Below, piece by piece: positions 40,177 through 48,906 of a stretch of DNA of 64,000 nucleotides. The DNA lies in the NCBI RefSeq assembly GCF_018687955.1, contig NZ_CP061309.1:1235564-1299563 (forward strand), given 5' to 3'. The translations under genes were made by a program, and so were the position numbers. The stretch comes from Polynucleobacter ibericus (GTDB lineage: Bacteria > Pseudomonadota > Gammaproteobacteria > Burkholderiales > Burkholderiaceae). The notes under the pieces were generated by a model. The model did no database searches, had not been told where the DNA came from, and worked only from the letters and a program-made list of their open reading frames with translations. Every line of letters begins with the position of its first letter. Within the stretch, counting starts at the first letter, position 1.

Positions 40177-40380
40177 ATGAGAACCACTGTCACCATTGAC
40201 GACGACCTTTACCAGAGGGGATTGGATCTCGCTGATCCCGAAATGGATAAAGCAGACCTCTTCAGGGAGGCAATTAATGTCTTCATAAGAGTGCAAGTAG
40301 CAAAGAGATTGGCAGCGCTGGGCGGAAAAGCCCCGCAGATGAAAACTATTCCTCGCCGCAAAATGAAGGATGGTCAGTGA
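40177..40380 (+). CDS. vapB: VapB antitoxin, DUF2191/ribbon-helix-helix type
   Basis: A 67-residue protein starting [19 protein letters not shown], the pattern of the VapB group with a ribbon-helix-helix-like DNA-binding start, followed by [26 protein letters not shown] and a basic tail. It should repress its promoter at 40146 and neutralise the PIN toxin encoded next. The GTG of vapC overlaps its TGA (GTGA). Different antitoxin family from the two other modules, so the three were gained separately. Confidence 0.87.
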   Translation: MRTTVTIDDDLYQRGLDLADPEMDKADLFREAINVFIRVQVAKRLAALGGKAPQMKTIPRRKMKDGQ

Positions 40381-40766
40381 TTATGACCATGGTTTTAGTT
40401 GATACATCTGTTTGGGTGGCCCACTTTAGAAAATCAAATGAATCGTTTGAATCCCTTTTGATAAACGACCAAATTCTTTGCCATCCCTTGGTTTTAATTG
40501 AATTGGCATGTGGTTCACCACCTGCCCCACGCGCTAATACCTTAAGTTATATTAAAAAATTGCAACAAGCAACTGTGGCTACCCCAACTGAAATATTAGA
40601 CTTTATTGAAAAGCATCAGCTTCAAGAATCTGGATGTGGCGCAATCGACGTTTCGCTTCTTGCATCAACCCTGCTTTCAGAAAACGCTCAGCTCTGGACT
40701 TTCGATAAAAGCCTGGAAAAGCTTGCGGTTCGCTTGGGTGTTTCGTACAGCAATAAGCTCCATTAG
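40377..40766 (+). CDS. vapC: VapC PIN-domain toxin
   Basis: A 129-residue PIN protein with acidic positions in LVDTSVW (D9), [18 protein letters not shown] and WTFDKSLE. It is expected to be an RNase held in check by the upstream VapB. I place the start at the GTG at 40377, which has AAGGA six bases upstream and overlaps the vapB stop; ATGs two and four codons later are alternatives. It converges on pepN with three bases between stops. Confidence 0.87.
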   Translation: MIMTMVLVDTSVWVAHFRKSNESFESLLINDQILCHPLVLIELACGSPPAPRANTLSYIKKLQQATVATPTEILDFIEKHQLQESGCGAIDVSLLASTLLSENAQLWTFDKSLEKLAVRLGVSYSNKLH

Positions 40767-40769
40767 TCC

Positions 40770-43379
40770 TTAGTTACCCAGCGCTTTTCCTATGACCTCC
40801 CTCACATCTGGAGAGAGTGTCTGGCAAGCAGAAACCCGCTCCAGAGCCGCTTTCATGAGATCTTGGTAGGGCTGGGCAAACAAACGCCAGCGATCCAAGG
40901 CTCTGGCAAGACGAGCTGCTACCTGAGGGTTGATGGGATCGAGAGCTAGGACACTGTCTGCCCAAAACTCATAACCGCTACCATCCGCCTGATGAAAGCT
41001 TGCTGGATTATTGGCACAGAATGCATGGATCACGCTGCGCACTCGATTTGGATTATTTAATTTGAACGCTGGGTGTTCACGCAATTTCTTAACCTCAGCT
41101 AGCGTAGATTCCAAACCGTCTACTGGAGGCCGACTTGATTGCAAACCAAACCACTTATCAATGACCAAGGCGTCATTTGCAAAGCGATTGTAGAAATCAA
41201 TCAAGCACTCTTTAGCCTGCTTTGCACCATGAACCACCAATGCGGATAAAGCTGCATAGCGATCCGTCATATTGTCAGCAATTTGGTATTGATTGGCAGC
41301 CATTGGAGCCCATATTGCTGGAGCAGCCTCAAGCAACATGCTTAAGGATAAGTTCTTGAGAGCCCGCTTACCTGCATCGGCCCCATCAGACTTAAATGGG
41401 CCGGGAGTTTGCATTTGCTGATACAAGGCAGCCCACTCCAGCTGGAGCTGCTTAGCGATCTCCCCGCGGAAAGCACGTCTTGCCGAGAAAATTTGCTGCG
41501 GATCAACACTCTTGCATTGCTCATATAAATAAGACTCTGCGGGTAGCGTTAAAGCGAGATCTTTAAATGCAGGGTCTAGGTTGGGATCAAGCAAGATATT
41601 GCGATAGGCCTCAATCAATTGAGCGTCCGGCAAGCGATTGTTCAAAATCATTTGCATTGCCAACTTCTGTCCGGCCTCCCAACGATTAAAGGCATCGTCA
41701 TCGCTGGAGAACAAAGTCAGAAGATCTGCTTCAGACTGCTCAAAATCTAAATTAATCGGCGCAGAGAAGTTGCGATTAATCGAAAGTACGGGACGCTCTT
41801 CAATATTGTCAAAGGTCCAAGTTTGACTTTCTTGCGTCAACTCCAATAACTGTTCTTTCTGATCATTTGCTTTAGTTAGCAAGCGCATTTTCAGCGGAAT
41901 ATGAAAAGGCTTCTTCTCTGGCTGACCAGGACTTGGTGCGCAGCTCTGGGTAAGTGTGAGTTGATATTGTTTTTTGGCAGCATCGTAACTTTCTTGCACC
42001 TTCACCCGGGGGGTACCTGCTTGGCTATACCAATTTTTAAACTGGGTTAGATCTTTGCCATTGGCATCTGCCATCGCCGCCAAGAAGTCATCGCAAGTAA
42101 CTGCTTGGCCATCATGGCGCTGGAAATACAGATCCATGCCCTTACGGAAACCATCTTTACCCAGAAGGGTTTGATACATTCTGACTACTTCAGAACCCTT
42201 CTCATACACGGTAACGGTATAAAAATTATTAATTTCTTGATATTCATCTGGGCGAATCGGATGTGCCATCGGACCTGCATCTTCTGGAAACTGAAGCTGA
42301 CGCAATAACCTGACATCCTCGATACGCTTCACTGCTCTACCAGATTCACTGCCCATTTGATCAGCCGAGAATTCTTGGTCTCTAAATACAGTTAAGCCCT
42401 CTTTAAGTGATAACTGAAACCAATCCTGACAGGTAACGCGGTTACCAGTCCAGTTGTGGAAATACTCATGCGCTACAACACTTTCAATATTGGCAAAGTC
42501 TGCATCTGTAGCAGTCTCCGGTTGCGCAAGAACAAACTTGGTATTGAAAATATTCAATCCCTTATTCTCCATCGCGCCCATATTGAAATCACTTACCGCC
42601 ACAATCATGAAACGCTCTAAATCCAATTCAAGTCCAAAGCGCTTTTCATCCCAGTGAATCGAGGCAATCAGAGAGTCCATGGCATGGCGAGTCTTTTTCA
42701 GATCATGCGGCTCAACCCAGATCTGCAAAAGCTTCTTGGCTCCGCTACTAGTGGTAATAGTCTCTTCAATACATTCCAATTTGCCCGCCACCAGAGCAAA
42801 TAAATAGGAAGGCTTTGGAAAAGGATCTTCCCAAGTCGCGCTGTGCCAGCCATTGGGGAGTTTTTCAGTATTTAAGAGATTGCCGTTAGATAGTAATACC
42901 GGGCACTCTGCCTCACGAGCTCGTAATGTCACCCGATAGCGCGCCATGACATCTGGGCGATCCAAGAAATAAGTAATCTTTCTAAAGCCTTCTGCCTCGC
43001 ATTGGGTAAAGAAGTTTCCATTGGAAACATACAGACCCATCAAGGTCGTATTTTTTTCAGGTACACAGACAGAGATAATTTCAACAACAAATTTTTCTTT
43101 ACCCTCTTTTGGTAAAGAATGAATCGTGAGCGTTTCTGGAGTTAATTCAAATTCACGATGCGCCTGGCCGTTGATGCGCAAACTCACAAACTCTAGTTCA
43201 TGCCCCACCAAGACTAAGGAGGCTCCTGGCACAAAGCTTTTCCCTGGCAACACTTCAATACGACTCTTGATAATCGTTCGCGCCGGATCTAAAGCAATGT
43301 CGAGCTCGACTTGATCGAAGGTATAGACAGGCGGGAGGTATTCGAGCCGACGAAAGCTCTGCGGGAGATCAGTTTTCAT
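40770..43379 (-). CDS. pepN: Aminopeptidase N (M1 family)
   Basis: This cytosolic zinc aminopeptidase releases N-terminal residues during peptide turnover. The 869-residue protein has the exopeptidase motif GAMEN and the zinc site HEYFHNW...E (VAHEYFHNWTGNR, then LKEGLTVFRDQEFS), with a C-terminal helical domain. Length matches E. coli PepN (870). There is no Shine-Dalgarno; TAAAAT ends six bases before the ATG, so a leaderless transcript is possible. Confidence 0.95.
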   Translation of the reverse strand: MKTDLPQSFRRLEYLPPVYTFDQVELDIALDPARTIIKSRIEVLPGKSFVPGASLVLVGHELEFVSLRINGQAHREFELTPETLTIHSLPKEGKEKFVVEIISVCVPEKNTTLMGLYVSNGNFFTQCEAEGFRKITYFLDRPDVMARYRVTLRAREAECPVLLSNGNLLNTEKLPNGWHSATWEDPFPKPSYLFALVAGKLECIEETITTSSGAKKLLQIWVEPHDLKKTRHAMDSLIASIHWDEKRFGLELDLERFMIVAVSDFNMGAMENKGLNIFNTKFVLAQPETATDADFANIESVVAHEYFHNWTGNRVTCQDWFQLSLKEGLTVFRDQEFSADQMGSESGRAVKRIEDVRLLRQLQFPEDAGPMAHPIRPDEYQEINNFYTVTVYEKGSEVVRMYQTLLGKDGFRKGMDLYFQRHDGQAVTCDDFLAAMADANGKDLTQFKNWYSQAGTPRVKVQESYDAAKKQYQLTLTQSCAPSPGQPEKKPFHIPLKMRLLTKANDQKEQLLELTQESQTWTFDNIEERPVLSINRNFSAPINLDFEQSEADLLTLFSSDDDAFNRWEAGQKLAMQMILNNRLPDAQLIEAYRNILLDPNLDPAFKDLALTLPAESYLYEQCKSVDPQQIFSARRAFRGEIAKQLQLEWAALYQQMQTPGPFKSDGADAGKRALKNLSLSMLLEAAPAIWAPMAANQYQIADNMTDRYAALSALVVHGAKQAKECLIDFYNRFANDALVIDKWFGLQSSRPPVDGLESTLAEVKKLREHPAFKLNNPNRVRSVIHAFCANNPASFHQADGSGYEFWADSVLALDPINPQVAARLARALDRWRLFAQPYQDLMKAALERVSACQTLSPDVREVIGKALGN

Positions 43380-43385
43380 GATCTT

Positions 43386-43391
43386 ATTTTA
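43386..43391 (-). promoter_or_regulatory. -10-like element of pepN
   Basis: TAAAAT on the minus strand, six bases before the ATG, with no ribosome site between. No convincing -35. Confidence 0.35.
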
Positions 43392-43424
43392 AGTCTTGGC
43401 GGGAAGACTTGCTCCCCTAGGTAC

Positions 43425-44000
43425 TTACGCCCAAATTAGGGTAGCTAAGCCAATAGCAATAAAGGTCACAGCAGCTACTGCGTGCACCCATTTAATCGGC
43501 ATACGTTTAGTGAACTTCTGACCAATCCAGACCGCTGGGGCATTGGCCAACATCATCCCCAGTGTGGTTCCAATGGTTACTGAAACCACGTCATCGTAGC
43601 GAGCTCCCAAGGCAATCGTCGCAATTTGCGTCTTATCACCCATCTCAGCCAAAAAGAATAAGCCCACTGTCAGCATAAAGACTTGAAGTGCCTTATCAGC
43701 CACCTTAGATCCTGCGGCATCATCAATATGATCTGGTACGAGCAACCACAAACCAATTCCCAGGAAACTCAAGCCTAAGATCCAGCGCATTACATCTGGT
43801 GAAACCAAGGTGGTTAACCAGTGCCCCAAGAAGGCGGCACAGGCATGATTTGCAATCGTGGCAATGAAAATGCCTGCAATGATTGCTAAGGCTTGCTTAG
43901 GGTAGCGAGCTGCAAGCATCAGTGAAAGAAGTTGGGTTTTATCCCCCATCTCCGCTAAGGCAACTACCCCAGTAGAAAGGGTTAATGCTGAAAAATCCAT
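43425..44000 (-). CDS. TMEM165/GDT1 family cation transporter
   Basis: A membrane protein with six spans and two copies of the family motif: ALAEMGDKTQLLSLMLAARY near the start and FFLAEMGDKTQIATIALGARY in the second half. Members exchange Mn2+ or Ca2+ for protons; bacterial ones such as MneA export manganese. I start at the ATG at 44000, which gives 191 residues starting MDFSALTLSTG; an upstream GTG at 44063 would add 21 residues. No manganese riboswitch is visible in the short gap after ald. Confidence 0.87.
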   Translation of the reverse strand: MDFSALTLSTGVVALAEMGDKTQLLSLMLAARYPKQALAIIAGIFIATIANHACAAFLGHWLTTLVSPDVMRWILGLSFLGIGLWLLVPDHIDDAAGSKVADKALQVFMLTVGLFFLAEMGDKTQIATIALGARYDDVVSVTIGTTLGMMLANAPAVWIGQKFTKRMPIKWVHAVAAVTFIAIGLATLIWA

Positions 44001-44104
44001 TAATTGAAAATCCGATAGGTTGAGCAATGTCTTGCTGAATAGACATAGTGTATATCCCCACACCTACCGGACAAATTAAATACTAGGTTACTTGCACTAC
44101 CCAC

Positions 44105-45223
44105 CTAAGCAACTAAAAGCTCCTCTGCCAATGCGAAGTCCAATCCTTGCGCCATTGCAACTGGCTTTGAGGTCAATACCCCTTTATGAACACTCAGACC
44201 ATTACGCAAATGATGGTCAATCGATAGTGCCTTCATCACCCCACGATTTGCTAATGCCTCTACAAAAGGATAGGTCGCATTCGTTAAGGCAAATGTTGAT
44301 GTCCGTGCTACCGCTCCAGGCATATTGGCGACACAATAATGTAAAACCCCATCCACTAAAAAGGTAGGGTCTGCATGGGTTGTTGGCTTAGAAGTTTCAA
44401 AGCAGCCACCTTGATCAATGGCAACATCCACCACCACTGAACCTGGCTTCATTTTTCGAATCATGTCATGAGTTACTAGCTTTGGTGCAGAGCCACCTGG
44501 AAGTAAAACCGCACCAATCACCACATCAGCCTCGCAAACTTCTTGCTCAATTAGCAAGCTATCTGAGTAAAAAGTTCTGACTCGATTACCGTAGAACATA
44601 TCAATCTGCCTTAAGCGCTCAATATCCCGATCAAAGATACAAACATCCGCACCCATACCTACCGCTATTTGCAAAGCATTTCGCCCCACAACTCCACCGC
44701 CCAAAATAACAATCTTGGCAGGAGAAACACCAGGTACACCAGCCATCAAAACCCCAAGACCACCATTCGTCTTTTCTAAATGCGATGCGGCAGCCTGAAT
44801 AGACATGCGACCCGCTACCTCACTCATTGGGGCCAATAGAGGTAGAGCGCCATTCATGGCGGTAACAGTTTCATAAGCGATACAGGTTGCGCCCGATTGC
44901 AATAAGGCCTTAGTCTGCTTAGGATCTGGCGCCAGATGTAAATACGTAAATAGAATTTGATCTTCGCGCAACATGGCGCACTCCTGTGCTTGAGGCTCTT
45001 TTACTTTGACAATCATCTCTGCTTTATGAAAAACTTCTGCAGCACTATTAATCAAGCTAGCACCAGCGAGTCGATAAGCCTCATCACTTAAGCCAATCTG
45101 CTCGCCTGCGCCGCGTTGTATCAATACAGAATGTCCTTGCTTACACAGTCCGCTGACATTGCCCGGTGTTAAACCAACTCGGAACTCATTATTTTTTACT
45201 TCTTGAGGTACGCCAATAATCAT
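44105..45223 (-). CDS. ald: Alanine dehydrogenase
   Basis: This NAD-dependent enzyme interconverts L-alanine and pyruvate plus ammonia. The 372-residue protein begins MIIGVPQEVKNNEFRVGLTP and has the NAD-binding VILGGGVVGRNALQIAVGMGADV (about 171-193) and the catalytic-region VVVDVAIDQGGCFETSKPTTH. The ATG follows AGGAGA. It is 12 bases downstream of an amino-acid permease gene on the same strand, so the pair likely takes up and deaminates alanine or a related amino acid. Confidence 0.93.
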   Translation of the reverse strand: MIIGVPQEVKNNEFRVGLTPGNVSGLCKQGHSVLIQRGAGEQIGLSDEAYRLAGASLINSAAEVFHKAEMIVKVKEPQAQECAMLREDQILFTYLHLAPDPKQTKALLQSGATCIAYETVTAMNGALPLLAPMSEVAGRMSIQAAASHLEKTNGGLGVLMAGVPGVSPAKIVILGGGVVGRNALQIAVGMGADVCIFDRDIERLRQIDMFYGNRVRTFYSDSLLIEQEVCEADVVIGAVLLPGGSAPKLVTHDMIRKMKPGSVVVDVAIDQGGCFETSKPTTHADPTFLVDGVLHYCVANMPGAVARTSTFALTNATYPFVEALANRGVMKALSIDHHLRNGLSVHKGVLTSKPVAMAQGLDFALAEELLVA

Positions 45224-45235
45224 TGCTATCTCCTA

Positions 45236-46618
45236 TTATTTAAATTCACGCTCAATTACAGTTTTGCGATGTAGGCCCGCAACATAAAACATTACGAGAT
45301 ACACGCCCAATAAGCACGGCCCCACCACTAATGCGACCTGTGCATCCTCGTGAAAGCCCATCAGCACGACTACTAAACCAATAAATGCCAAAGCAAACCA
45401 CGAGGAATACGGCCACCAAGGAGTGCGATAAGCCAACTGCGCTACTTGGGATTTTGATAATGAGCAACGGAACTGAATCTGCGTAATTAAGATTGCGATC
45501 CAGACCATTAAACCAATAAACGTCACTGCAGCCATCATGTATTGGAAGGCCTTATCGGGTACAAAATAATTGAGGACGACGCCCAACATGCACACTCCCA
45601 CCGTACTCATTACTGCACGGTGAGGAACGCCGTACTTAGACAACTTTGAAAAAGACCTAGGGGCATATCCATTAGAAGATAAGGAGTACAACAAACGCCC
45701 GCCACTAAAGATGCCTGCATTACAAGAGGACAATGCTGCAGTAATCACAACAAAGTTAATCAAGCCTGCTGCTTCACGTAAACCCAATCTCTCGAACATC
45801 ACTACAAATGGACTGCCATGCTGCCCCACTTGATTCCACGGGAAGATGGCCAGGATCACGAGAATTGCACCCATGTAAAAAATCAGAATGCGCCAAGCCA
45901 AAGAATCAATTGCCATCGGAATTGTTTTCTGCGGGTTCTCTGCCTCTCCAGCAGAAAGACCAATCATCTCTATACCAACGTATGCAAATAAGACCATCTG
46001 CAGTGAGAGCAACATGCCGCTGATACCATTCGGGAAGAAGCCGCCGTGTTGCCATAAATTACTCAGGCCAATCGGCTGCCAGTCATTGGTAAAGCCAAAT
46101 AAGATGACTGAGCCTCCCAGTGCAATCATTGCAACGATTGCCACCACTTTGATCAGGGCGAACCAAAACTCGAACTCACCAAATACTTTGACCGCAATGA
46201 GGTTGATTAAACCCATCATCACTATCGAGGAAAGCGCCCAAATCCACTGCGGAGTCTCCGGAAACCAAATTCCCATATAAATACCGACTGCTGTGACCTC
46301 AGCAATACCGACTACGATCCAATAGGTCCAATAGCCCCAACCCACCATATAACCCGCTAGCGGGCCAACATAGCTATTGGCGTATGCCGCAAACGAACCT
46401 GCTACTGGTTCGTGTACAGCCATTTCGCCAAGCGTGCGCAAGACAATAAAGGCCACGATACCCGCAAGTAAATAGCCCAGCAGAATGGATGGGCCAGCAA
46501 TTTGAATGGCGCTTGCTGATCCAAGAAATAATCCTACGCCGATCGTGGAACCTAATGCCATCAAACGAATATGGCGTACTTTGAGATGGCGTTTTAAGCC
46601 TGTGTGTTCAGTCTGCAA
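45236..46618 (-). CDS. Amino-acid permease, APC superfamily (CycA/ProY-like)
   Basis: A 460-residue inner-membrane permease with 12 hydrophobic segments and the AAT-family signatures LKRHLKVRHIRLMALGSTIGVGLFLGSAS near the start and FVGIE-like AYVGIEMIGLSAGEAENPQKTIP around 225-248. I place the start at the TTG at 46618, which has AAAGGAGAT seven bases upstream. Overall it resembles CycA, the D-Ala/D-Ser/Gly permease, and ProY. Its pairing with ald suggests alanine as substrate. Confidence 0.88.
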   Translation of the reverse strand: MQTEHTGLKRHLKVRHIRLMALGSTIGVGLFLGSASAIQIAGPSILLGYLLAGIVAFIVLRTLGEMAVHEPVAGSFAAYANSYVGPLAGYMVGWGYWTYWIVVGIAEVTAVGIYMGIWFPETPQWIWALSSIVMMGLINLIAVKVFGEFEFWFALIKVVAIVAMIALGGSVILFGFTNDWQPIGLSNLWQHGGFFPNGISGMLLSLQMVLFAYVGIEMIGLSAGEAENPQKTIPMAIDSLAWRILIFYMGAILVILAIFPWNQVGQHGSPFVVMFERLGLREAAGLINFVVITAALSSCNAGIFSGGRLLYSLSSNGYAPRSFSKLSKYGVPHRAVMSTVGVCMLGVVLNYFVPDKAFQYMMAAVTFIGLMVWIAILITQIQFRCSLSKSQVAQLAYRTPWWPYSSWFALAFIGLVVVLMGFHEDAQVALVVGPCLLGVYLVMFYVAGLHRKTVIEREFK

Positions 46619-46864
46619 GAGAGATCTCCTTTCGATTTGCTGTTGGCGATATACCAACGAAGCAAAGTCTAGGGAGGAGTAGTAGCAGGCACTAGAGGGG
46701 AAAAACTACTAAAGTGATTAATTGAATAAATATATGCAAGCAAATAAAAAAATGTCTTTGAAATCAAGACTGCTCTTTTGTATAAATTATTTCTGACTGC
46801 AAGATAATCAGTAATTTCTTACAGGGAATCCCCTTAAGGATTTGCGGTGCTTTTTGAAAAAAGC

Positions 46865-47614
46865 TTACTGCGTTGAAATGAGATTGAGAATTTCTGCCGC
46901 AGCGGCTAGACCACAAGCGGCTGTGACCATCACCGTGGAACCATAACCAGAACAAGCCAAACCACCGCTAGAAGCACCAGCCCGTGGTTCATGCGAGTAG
47001 ATCGCACGAATGCCTATTTTCTTTTTCAGATTTCTAGAGAAACCATGATCTTGTCTAAGCCCTTGACGAACTTTAGCCAATAAAGCATCTTGTTCAGTGC
47101 GCGACAGGTCATCACAGCGCACTGAGGTTGGGTCTGATTTTCCACCTGCTGCGCCACACATCACTAAGGCACGATTATTGTTGACAGCCCAAACTGATAA
47201 AGCAATTTTAGTTTGAACAGAGTCCGTAGCATCCAATACCAATGCATTTGATGGGATGAGTCGATCTAGATTTTCTGGCTCTAGGAATTCATCGCATGAG
47301 GTTAGCTTGATCTCTGGATTAATTTGCAAAATACGTTGTGTCATTGCCTCCACTTTTGCCTTGCCATACTGACCTTCTAAAGCATGCAGTTGACGATTAG
47401 TATTGCTCTCAGCAATGTGATCAAAATCAATTAAAACAAGATGCCCGATACCAGTGCGAGCTAGAGCCTCTGCTGCCCAAGACCCAACCCCTCCGAGACC
47501 GGCCACAACCACTGTTGCATTGAGAAAGCGCTCACGCAGTTCTGGTCCATAGAGTCGCGAGACCCCACCAAAACGTCGATTTTCTAAGCTGCCTTCTATA
47601 TTGTCATCTGCCAT
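46865..47614 (-). CDS. tcdA: tRNA threonylcarbamoyladenosine dehydratase
   Basis: TcdA cyclises t6A37 to ct6A in tRNAs reading ANN codons, using ATP. The 249-residue E1-like protein has GLGGVGSWAAEALARTGIGHLVLIDFDHIAESNTNRQ-type nucleotide binding (about 38-75), a conserved LDATDSVQTK and a C-terminal hydrophobic stretch with GSTVMVTAACGLAAAAEIL. The start is ATG with GAGAAG close by. It is divergent from pdxH, and the two promoters share overlapping -10 sequences. Confidence 0.92.
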   Translation of the reverse strand: MADDNIEGSLENRRFGGVSRLYGPELRERFLNATVVVAGLGGVGSWAAEALARTGIGHLVLIDFDHIAESNTNRQLHALEGQYGKAKVEAMTQRILQINPEIKLTSCDEFLEPENLDRLIPSNALVLDATDSVQTKIALSVWAVNNNRALVMCGAAGGKSDPTSVRCDDLSRTEQDALLAKVRQGLRQDHGFSRNLKKKIGIRAIYSHEPRAGASSGGLACSGYGSTVMVTAACGLAAAAEILNLISTQ

Positions 47615-47630
47615 AGCTTCTCTTTATACT
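47601..47630. promoter_or_regulatory. Overlapping divergent promoters of pdxH and tcdA
   Basis: On the plus strand TTGTCA (47601-47606), an 18-base spacer and TATACT (47625-47630) end six bases before the pdxH ATG. On the minus strand TATAAA (47628-47623) ends eight bases before the tcdA ATG. The two -10 elements overlap by four bases. Confidence 0.6.
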
Positions 47631-47636
47631 GAATAA

Positions 47637-48272
47637 ATGGACTCTATTGCACAACTCCGCAAAAACTATACCTTTGGTCAGCTCACAGAGACTGAGGTTC
47701 CGCATGACCCCCTGCAGCTTTTCAGGCTTTGGTTTGATCAAGCCGTGAAAGCAGAGTGCCCAGAACCCAACTCCATGACCCTAGCAACAGCGGACCAAGC
47801 TGGCAATCCATCAGCCCGTATTGTCTTACTAAAAGGTGCAGATCAGAACGGCTTTACTTTTTTCACTAACTACGAGAGTCAAAAAGGCAGAGACTTAGCT
47901 GTGCGCCCACAGGCTGCCCTACTCTTTCATTGGCATGAGTTAGAGCGCCAAGTCCGCGTTCAAGGTGTTGTAGAGCGAGTAAGCGCAACGGAAAGTGATG
48001 AGTACTTTCATTCACGCCCAGCTGCCTCCAGAATCGGCGCATGGGCCTCTCCACAAAGTGCCACTATTCCGAATCGTGAGTTCTTGGAAGAGGCTGAAAA
48101 GCGCTTTAAGACGGAGTTTGGAGAAACACCTCCACGTCCAGAGCATTGGGGTGGCTATCGATTGCACCCTACTGAAATTGAATTCTGGCAAGGGCGCCCC
48201 TCTAGACTGCACGACCGCATGCATTACAAATTAGAAGGCCTCGAATGGCGAGTCAATCGCCTAGCGCCTTAA
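47637..48272 (+). CDS. pdxH: Pyridoxamine 5'-phosphate oxidase
   Basis: This FMN enzyme oxidises pyridoxine or pyridoxamine 5'-phosphate to PLP, the cofactor used by several enzymes in this window. The 211-residue protein has [23 protein letters not shown] (FMN binding, about 43-65), [13 protein letters not shown], the PLP-related [11 protein letters not shown] (about 125-135) and the C-terminal [12 protein letters not shown] signature (about 182-193). The promoter puts the transcript start at or beside the ATG. Confidence 0.95.
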   Translation: MDSIAQLRKNYTFGQLTETEVPHDPLQLFRLWFDQAVKAECPEPNSMTLATADQAGNPSARIVLLKGADQNGFTFFTNYESQKGRDLAVRPQAALLFHWHELERQVRVQGVVERVSATESDEYFHSRPAASRIGAWASPQSATIPNREFLEEAEKRFKTEFGETPPRPEHWGGYRLHPTEIEFWQGRPSRLHDRMHYKLEGLEWRVNRLAP

Positions 48273-48284
48273 AAAGTCGAACCC

Positions 48285-48857
48285 TCAGGAGTACTGCTGA
48301 GCTATCAGTGATTTAAATTTAGCTCTAAATTTAGCCAACTTGGGAGCGACTACTGCCATGCAATAACCTTGATTGGGGTGTTGCTGAAAATAATTCTGGT
48401 GATAGTCTTCTGCTGGATAAATCGTTGGCGCAGCATCAATCTCGGTCACCACTGGATTAGAGTAGATTTTTGAATCCTCAAGCTCTTTGACCACTTCATG
48501 CGCAGTCTTTGACTGTTCAGCGCTATGGGTAAAAATGACTGAACGATATTGCGTGCCATGATCATTACCCTGGTAATTCAAGGTAGTCGGGTCATGAATC
48601 ACAAAAAAGATTTCCAGTAAGTCTCTAAATGAAATCACCTGCGGATCAAATAAGATATCGACAATCTCGGCATGCCCTGAAACACCAGTACAAACCGCCT
48701 CATAGGTAGGATTGGGCCTTGCACCCCCAGCATAGCCAGAGACGACCGATTTGACCCCAGTAATTTGCTGATAAACCGCCTCAAGACACCAAAAACAGCC
48801 CCCACCCAAGGTGGCGCGCTCTAGAACAGGTTCATTTTTATCTAAGTTTGTATCCAT
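48285..48857 (-). CDS. msrA: Peptide methionine sulfoxide reductase A
   Basis: A 190-residue repair enzyme that reduces Met-S-sulfoxide. It has the catalytic GGCFWCLEAVYQ (about 19-30), SGYAGG (about 41-46), GHAEIVDILFDP and YHQNYFQQHPNQGYC-type C-terminal sequence with resolving Cys. It converges on pdxH and is divergent from an aldehyde dehydrogenase gene. AGGAT before the ATG could serve as a ribosome site or as part of a -10. Confidence 0.95.
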   Translation of the reverse strand: MDTNLDKNEPVLERATLGGGCFWCLEAVYQQITGVKSVVSGYAGGARPNPTYEAVCTGVSGHAEIVDILFDPQVISFRDLLEIFFVIHDPTTLNYQGNDHGTQYRSVIFTHSAEQSKTAHEVVKELEDSKIYSNPVVTEIDAAPTIYPAEDYHQNYFQQHPNQGYCMAVVAPKLAKFRAKFKSLIAQQYS

Positions 48858-48894
48858 GGCTTTATCCTAATGCCTTATTTAAATGCTTGCCAAC

Positions 48895-48900
48895 TATTAA
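48895..48900 (+). promoter_or_regulatory. -10-like element of the aldehyde dehydrogenase gene
   Basis: TATTAA ends six bases before the ATG with no Shine-Dalgarno. It is the weakest of the leaderless-type examples. Confidence 0.3.
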
Positions 48901-48906
48901 TCCACT

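Noticed and set aside
44001..44104. Manganese (yybP-ykoY) riboswitch ahead of the GDT1-type gene
   Set aside because: Only about 100 bases separate it from ald and no fitting two-hairpin pattern with conserved loops was seen.
46658..46864. Possible gene or small RNA between the permease and tcdA
   Set aside because: Only a short frame overlapping the tcdA 3' end and weak inverted repeats; nothing with both promoter and terminator.
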